A DNA stretch of 18,504 nucleotides, taken from CAZWKI01 sp964634645. GTDB taxonomy: Bacteria; Patescibacteriota; Patescibacteriia; UBA1558; S5-K13. Shown here in pieces: positions 15,401 through 18,504 of the stretch. The DNA lies in contig CAZWKI010000019.1 of assembly GCA_964634645.1 (NCBI GenBank), positions 1 to 18,504 on the forward strand. Direction: 5' to 3'. The position numbers were made by a program, and so were the translations under genes. Within the stretch, counting starts at the first letter, position 1, and each line of letters opens with the position of its first letter. Below the pieces are notes generated by a model that was not told the DNA's origin, did no database searches, and saw only the letters and a list, made by a program, of their open reading frames with translations.

Positions 15401-15680
15401 CAGTATCAATAAGTCCTTCATATTGAATATGTTCTAATTCATCAATTGCATCTCTTACATCTTTTTCGCTAAATTTATATTCCGTTCCATCAATTTCATA
15501 ACTGTTTATTTCCATTAATTTTTTTGCTGCAACGTCTGTTAATATAAAATTTGAAGTATCTCCATTTCGTTGTCGAAGCGCCTCTTCAGCTGGAATATAT
15601 TTATACCCCATATTTAAAAGAAGTTCTATGAATGGAAGTTGTGATTGCTTCGCTTCGTCAAAATTTACTTTTTCTAACAT
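12495..15680 (-). CDS. hsdR: Type I restriction enzyme R subunit
   Basis: A full-length 1061-residue HsdR. The N-terminal nuclease has D153 and E167-x-K169 (PD-(D/E)xK: IENKKS). The helicase motor has Walker A HTQGSGKS at 341-348, DEAH at 445-448, FTGTP at 471-475, LTGFDAP at 668-674 and QAIARVNR at 692-699. In the R-M-S complex it uses ATP to translocate DNA and cuts unmethylated foreign DNA at a distance. It begins 10 bases after hsdS. All catalytic motifs appear intact, so the enzyme is probably active provided a methylase subunit exists. HsdM is not in the window. Confidence 0.96.
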   Translation of the reverse strand: MLEKVNFDEAKQSQLPFIELLLNMGYKYIPAEEALRQRNGDTSNFILTDVAAKKLMEINSYEIDGTEYKFSEKDVRDAIDELEHIQYEGLIDTAQKIYNMIMPTSGGKTIKINHSGKKVSKNFRFIDFNNIRNNVFHVTSEFVASGKQNIRPDIVCFVNGIPFATIENKKSSVSVNDAINQTIRNQSPEFCPKLYTYTQLLVATNGKELQYGTTGTPNKFYAIWKEKYTDKKDFGEKIKKLINTQINDDAYSEILKDLNGYTEGHTQRTDRLITEQDKGVVSLFEPERLLDLTKNYILFDAGIKKISRYQQYFAICKMLKRIEEEESEGDITRRKGGLVWHTQGSGKSLTMVMFVKALIEDPKILNPRVIIVTDRKDLDKQIKDTFKNCNLKKEVIQATSGQHLIDLIKDKNLSVVTTLIHKFKSAANKSTSFIDPDKNIFVLIDEAHRSQYGIANFEMNKIIPNACYIGFTGTPLMKNDKSWNKFGGYIDKYTIDDALADNMILPLIYEGRYVELVQNAEQIDRQVERITEDLNDKQKKELQKYIGTKIIKDNPQRIVEISYDIEKHFIENFQNTGLKAQIVAPSKYSAILFQKFFESRGKIRTAVIISDEHEDGNEDNIHKKEVVTYLDSVRKNHSSVEKYEKDVIDSFKYNDDGIEIIIVVDKLLTGFDAPRNTVLYLAKDLRDHNLLQAIARVNRLYENTKEKPKTAGYIIDYSENAKNINTAMKLFGNYEEIDVKGTLIDVADKIQELEQNYSTVHDIFNEVKNSKDDEVYLQFLKDESKREIFYKSLNTFIKSLNECFVLQDFVREFKHLDLYRRELKKFMELRKSASLKYADRVDLLEYKQSLINILDKYVDAKGVELLTKQVNITDRKQFEEAVDSLGSNKSKAEAIEAQMQKTISEKYESDPEFYEKFSKKISEIIEKMRLEKLADIEALKQMKLIRDDLINKKDEDLPNMIQSSKGSDIFYRNLKDQFSSLKIDSDEYVSIVIDIFSIIKREAIVDWYKNIDVKRKIRNSIDDYLYDVVKEEKEINIDNDFIKSTIDKVIQLAENNFEIFM

Positions 15681-15690
15681 ATATTTATAA

Positions 15691-16881
15691 TTATGATTTA
15701 ATTTTTAAATTTTCTGGCGTACGAATTGTCCCAGTAATTAAATTATTTAACAAATATTTTTTTTGATCCTTGATAATCTCTAATTTCTTTGTCGTTTCTT
15801 GAATTTCATTATCTGCTATTATTAAAATTTTAGATATTTCTTTTTGTTCTAGAATTTCAGGAATACACAATGGCATCCTTTTTAATTCTTTCATTTTTAT
15901 ACTTTTAAAAGAGCTACCTGTTATGTTGCTCTCGAAATATTTCCTGGTTTCTGAATTAATAATAATAAAATATAAAAATTTTGGATCAATAATTTTCGTG
16001 TTTGGTTTCAAACAAAAAACTGATTCATTTATATCCCAACCCTTGGGATCCTCAATTAATAAATAACTTTCCCCAACATTACCAATACTAGACATAATAA
16101 TATCATTTTTACTTAATTTAGATCTTTTGTTAATTAATTTTAATGCTAAATCATCAATAGTTTCTGCGCTTGAAAAATCAAGAAATCCGTTTGATATATT
16201 CTTTATAGTTACATAATAATTATTTCCAAAACCTAATTTAAAATTATCTCTTGGATTTAAACCAGTGCTAAAGCTACTCATTACATCGTCAAGCATCACT
16301 CTTTTCCACTTATTGTTAAAACCCTTTAATCTTTTTTTGCCGGTTAATAGATTCTGCATCAAACTTTTTTTAATTTGTTTTTTAATTTTGATTTTCTTTG
16401 AAAGTTTTTCTATTGCTTTATCCCAAGTTTCTAATACTGCGACAATACGATTTTGTTCGGAAAGGGATGGGAGGTAAACATCACGATATTGATATTCTGA
16501 AAGATAATTCCTTTTGTGCTCGCCAACTATATATGGATGTGACTGCATCCATCCATAAATAAATCTTATATTTACTTCATTTTTAGATTTTAAAATCTTC
16601 ATTGCTGATGATTTAACTTTAAATGGAAAATCTACAAATTTGTTTGCGGTAGTAAAGTCATCAAATATAATAACTGGTAAATTTTTATATATTCCAAAAT
16701 CTTCATTTGTATAACCAAGAACAAATGTTTTGCCCGCCGTTAATACAGGCACAGAATATTTATCATTATAATTTTCTGATGTAACTATATAATCCGTTGG
16801 TTGTTCATAATCAAGAAGTTCTCTGAGCTCTTTATATTGCCACTCTTTTAAATTCTTTTTTTGTAGTTTATTGATTTTCAT
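15691..16881 (-). CDS. hsdS: Type I restriction specificity subunit S
   Basis: A 396-residue HsdS with two target-recognition domains (about residues 1-135 and 190-345), each followed by a helical spacer. The spacers share recognisable sequence: SEQNRIVAVLETWDKAIEKL then SLMQNLLTGKKRL at about 137-182, and LEQKEISKILIIADNEIQE then YLLNNLITGTIR at the C-terminus. It recognises the two halves of a split DNA target for the methylase and nuclease subunits. The start overlaps the end of the TIR gene by 14 bases, and hsdR follows 10 bases later. The two recognition domains differ clearly, so the target should be asymmetric. Confidence 0.94.
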   Translation of the reverse strand: MKINKLQKKNLKEWQYKELRELLDYEQPTDYIVTSENYNDKYSVPVLTAGKTFVLGYTNEDFGIYKNLPVIIFDDFTTANKFVDFPFKVKSSAMKILKSKNEVNIRFIYGWMQSHPYIVGEHKRNYLSEYQYRDVYLPSLSEQNRIVAVLETWDKAIEKLSKKIKIKKQIKKSLMQNLLTGKKRLKGFNNKWKRVMLDDVMSSFSTGLNPRDNFKLGFGNNYYVTIKNISNGFLDFSSAETIDDLALKLINKRSKLSKNDIIMSSIGNVGESYLLIEDPKGWDINESVFCLKPNTKIIDPKFLYFIIINSETRKYFESNITGSSFKSIKMKELKRMPLCIPEILEQKEISKILIIADNEIQETTKKLEIIKDQKKYLLNNLITGTIRTPENLKIKS

Positions 16882-17569
16882 TATTTATAATTTTAGATAT
16901 ATTAAAATCTTGGATATTTGCTTTTAATTCAACTACATGATTAATATATGAATTAATATCTTTAATAAAATCATCCCATTTCACTGGAAAAACATAAGAA
17001 TGATCATTGCCACTATGATGAGTACCACCACAAACTTTACATTGAATTAAATTACATTCGTTTCTATTAAACATATTCATATGAAGAATTTTAAATAGAC
17101 CTGCCGTGTTCCATATAGTGACACATGAGTAATGATTTACCATATAAGAATAATCACTATTTTCATCCGGTATCACAACTGCAAGTATTGCGTTTGTTCC
17201 ACTTGTTCTATTATCTTTTGTCATCTCTTTTAAAGAATATGATATTTCCCATGGGATCCATTGATCTTTTTCTTCAAGATAAATATCTTTCATATTTTTT
17301 GATATCAAGACTATTGTAACAGTACTATCAAATATTTTATTCCTTAATTTTGATTCTATTGTCTCCTCTTTAAATTGATCTAGGGGCTCATCATCTTTTT
17401 CTCCTTTATATATATGGTCTTCTACATCTAATAGATTCTCTAAAACAGTTACATAGTGTCTTGCTTGAGTAACCTCACCTTGTTGCATGGCAATATTTAA
17501 TGGAGCAACACCACTATCACTATATTTATAACTAACAAAAATTTTTCTTGATACATTTAAATCCGACAT
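16868..17569 (-). CDS. TIR-domain protein (second TIR of the cassette)
   Basis: A 233-residue protein with a TIR-like fold: first strand RKIFVSYKYSDS at 8-19, STVTIVLISKNM at 82-93 and WIPWEISYSLKE at 104-115, where E108 sits at the catalytic glutamate position of NAD-cleaving TIR domains. The C-terminal part has C177-x2-C180 followed by His residues, a possible metal site. TIR proteins in bacterial defence cleave NAD or make signal nucleotides. It is one base before the membrane protein gene and overlaps hsdS by 14 bases, so it is co-expressed with both. Whether it senses infection or executes cell death is unknown. Confidence 0.78.
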   Translation of the reverse strand: MSDLNVSRKIFVSYKYSDSGVAPLNIAMQQGEVTQARHYVTVLENLLDVEDHIYKGEKDDEPLDQFKEETIESKLRNKIFDSTVTIVLISKNMKDIYLEEKDQWIPWEISYSLKEMTKDNRTSGTNAILAVVIPDENSDYSYMVNHYSCVTIWNTAGLFKILHMNMFNRNECNLIQCKVCGGTHHSGNDHSYVFPVKWDDFIKDINSYINHVVELKANIQDFNISKIINNENQ

Positions 17570-17570
17570 A

Positions 17571-17990
17571 TTATTTTATAAAGAATATTAAATATAAAAT
17601 TGCAATTAAAAGAGGAATATAAAAATATCTAAGCGTTGGTGAAAAAATACAAGCAAGTATAGAATTGTCCCAGTCTTTTCTAAAATCTCCTATATTCATA
17701 GAAAAATCAACGTCGTTTTCATTCATTTCTCTAACCTTGTCGTAAAGTTTTCTATACATTCTTTCTAAAGATAAAAAATATCCGTCATAACACCAAAAAA
17801 TGACTACTATGATTGCTAAAAAAAATATCGGCAATTTTCCACTATCAAATTTAAATAATAAAACTAAAATGCCGGCTATAAGTGTTATAACCCATCCACG
17901 TAGATAAAATAGGTTACCTCCCATTCTTGAAATAACACCTTGAATTAAATTAAGGTGAGCTATCTTTTTTTCATTTTTTTCTTCATCCAT
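17571..17990 (-). CDS. Membrane protein of the TIR cassette (three predicted helices)
   Basis: A 139-residue protein with hydrophobic helices at about residues 30-48, 53-70 and 116-138. Ahead of the first is HLNLIQGVISRMGGNLFYLRGW, and after the second YDGYFLSLERMYRKLYDKVR forms a cytoplasmic helix. I cannot name the family, though the pattern recalls small membrane effectors that accompany TIR proteins. It lies between two TIR genes with gaps of 1 and 4 bases, so it is probably part of one system. A pore-forming or membrane-disrupting effector activated by a TIR-made nucleotide is the natural hypothesis, but that is inference. Confidence 0.72.
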   Translation of the reverse strand: MDEEKNEKKIAHLNLIQGVISRMGGNLFYLRGWVITLIAGILVLLFKFDSGKLPIFFLAIIVVIFWCYDGYFLSLERMYRKLYDKVREMNENDVDFSMNIGDFRKDWDNSILACIFSPTLRYFYIPLLIAILYLIFFIK

Positions 17991-17994
17991 ATTT

Positions 17995-18489
17995 TTAATA
18001 TTTATTTCTAATGTTTATCGCTTCTTCAATTAATTTTTCTATATTATTTTTTATATCGTTATATGCATCATATGAATTTGGATTGTAACATTTAACTACA
18101 GATGATAATTTTTGCCCATTTTTTAATGTAAATTGATCAAAGGGATTATTTTCCTGTCTACAAAATCCATTTCTTGGACACCTGATATTATGTATGTAAA
18201 TACCCACCAATCCCTTACCATCTTTCCATGCTTTTTTTATTTCGTATTGAACCCATTCTCTATCTGATGTCTTTTCACCAATTAACACAACCACACAACT
18301 CTTATATTTCATATTATCATCAATCCATTTTTCTACGGAAGAATGACCCCCGCGTTTAACTTGTTCCCATTCATTTACTGAAACTGGTTTATTGTCTTCT
18401 AGGGCTCCTATATTTCTAATTTGTTGAACCCTCATCACGTCGTTACCAAAATGAAAACTATAAAAAACTTGCCTTTTTGTTGTGGTCAT
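17995..18489 (-). CDS. ThsB-like TIR-domain protein (DUF1863 type)
   Basis: A 164-residue TIR protein of the DUF1863/ThsB type: VFYSFHFGNDVMRVQQIRN at residues 8-26, SCVVVLIGEKTSDREWVQYE at 64-83 and YEIKKAWKDGKGLVGIYIHN continuing after. E83 is in the place of the catalytic glutamate. The segment NPFDQF and the C-terminal KCYNPNSYDAYNDIKNNI are typical of this group. ThsB proteins sense phage and convert NAD into a signal that activates ThsA; no ThsA-like gene is present, so the neighbouring membrane protein or second TIR may be the output. The ATG at 18489 has a GGGGGG run at 18495-18500, the only Shine-Dalgarno-like site in this operon. Confidence 0.85.
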   Translation of the reverse strand: MTTTKRQVFYSFHFGNDVMRVQQIRNIGALEDNKPVSVNEWEQVKRGGHSSVEKWIDDNMKYKSCVVVLIGEKTSDREWVQYEIKKAWKDGKGLVGIYIHNIRCPRNGFCRQENNPFDQFTLKNGQKLSSVVKCYNPNSYDAYNDIKNNIEKLIEEAINIRNKY

Positions 18490-18494
18490 GATTG

Positions 18495-18500
18495 CCCCCC
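18495..18500 (-). promoter_or_regulatory. Ribosome binding site of the first TIR gene
   Basis: On the minus strand AAAAGGGGGGCAATC directly precedes the ATG. The G run five bases from the start codon's spacer is the only purine-rich G tract before any gene of this operon, suggesting this gene is the independently translated first gene of the cassette or follows hsdM at a boundary. Confidence 0.4.
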
Positions 18501-18504
18501 TTTT

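Noticed and set aside
1..18504. CRISPR array, tRNA or rRNA genes
   Set aside because: I saw no regularly spaced repeats and no cloverleaf or rRNA sequence; the Cas4-like domain at 5798-7276 belongs to DUF2779, not to a CRISPR locus.

Overview
The window is AT-rich bacterial DNA read with the standard code: TGA acts as a real stop at 2511-2513, just inside the next gene. The organism cannot be fixed from the sequence. The CPR-like large serine recombinase and the ParB-methylase/phBC6A51-type HTH pair are reminiscent of Patescibacteria mobile elements, but that is only an inference. Three blocks can be separated.

Block 1 (1-2731) looks like host chromosome plus a small peptide-modification cluster. 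It starts with the 5' part of tyrS on the minus strand. A long structured leader region follows, then a plus-strand operon of a 68-aa two-helix membrane protein, a radical SAM/SPASM enzyme and a 56-residue peptide (2503-2673). The peptide has a Cys-free 19-residue leader and a tail with 11 Cys and 12 Asp, mostly as Cys-Asp dipeptides. The operon ends in a strong intrinsic terminator. All genes here have good Shine-Dalgarno sequences.

Block 2 (about 3000-9900) is accessory DNA. A putative structured RNA precedes a ParB-methyltransferase and a phage-type HTH protein on the plus strand. Converging on them is a compact minus-strand operon: a DUF262/DUF1524 (GmrSD-type) protein, a VRR-NUC-like nuclease, a Cas4-like/DEDD double nuclease (DUF2779) and a HAD phosphatase. 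A well-supported minus-strand structured RNA of about 145 nt precedes this operon. It has its own TATAAT box, a start point exactly at the first stem, and mutually exclusive terminator and antiterminator stems.

Block 3 (9957-18504) has a serine recombinase on the plus strand, then a nearly gapless minus-strand operon: ThsB-like TIR protein, multi-helix membrane protein, second TIR protein, HsdS, HsdR, YgjP-like metalloprotease, small membrane protein and small DNA-binding-like protein. This is a type I restriction system with a TIR-membrane-TIR cassette inserted ahead of hsdS. HsdM is not in the window.

From 3227 onward almost no gene has a Shine-Dalgarno sequence; starts sit in A/T-only tracts ending in TATG. 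This contrasts sharply with block 1 and marks the island as foreign or differently translated. The island reads as a defence island carried by a serine-recombinase element. The best candidates for undescribed biology are the Cys-Asp peptide cluster, the RNA-led nuclease operon, and the TIR-membrane-TIR triad.
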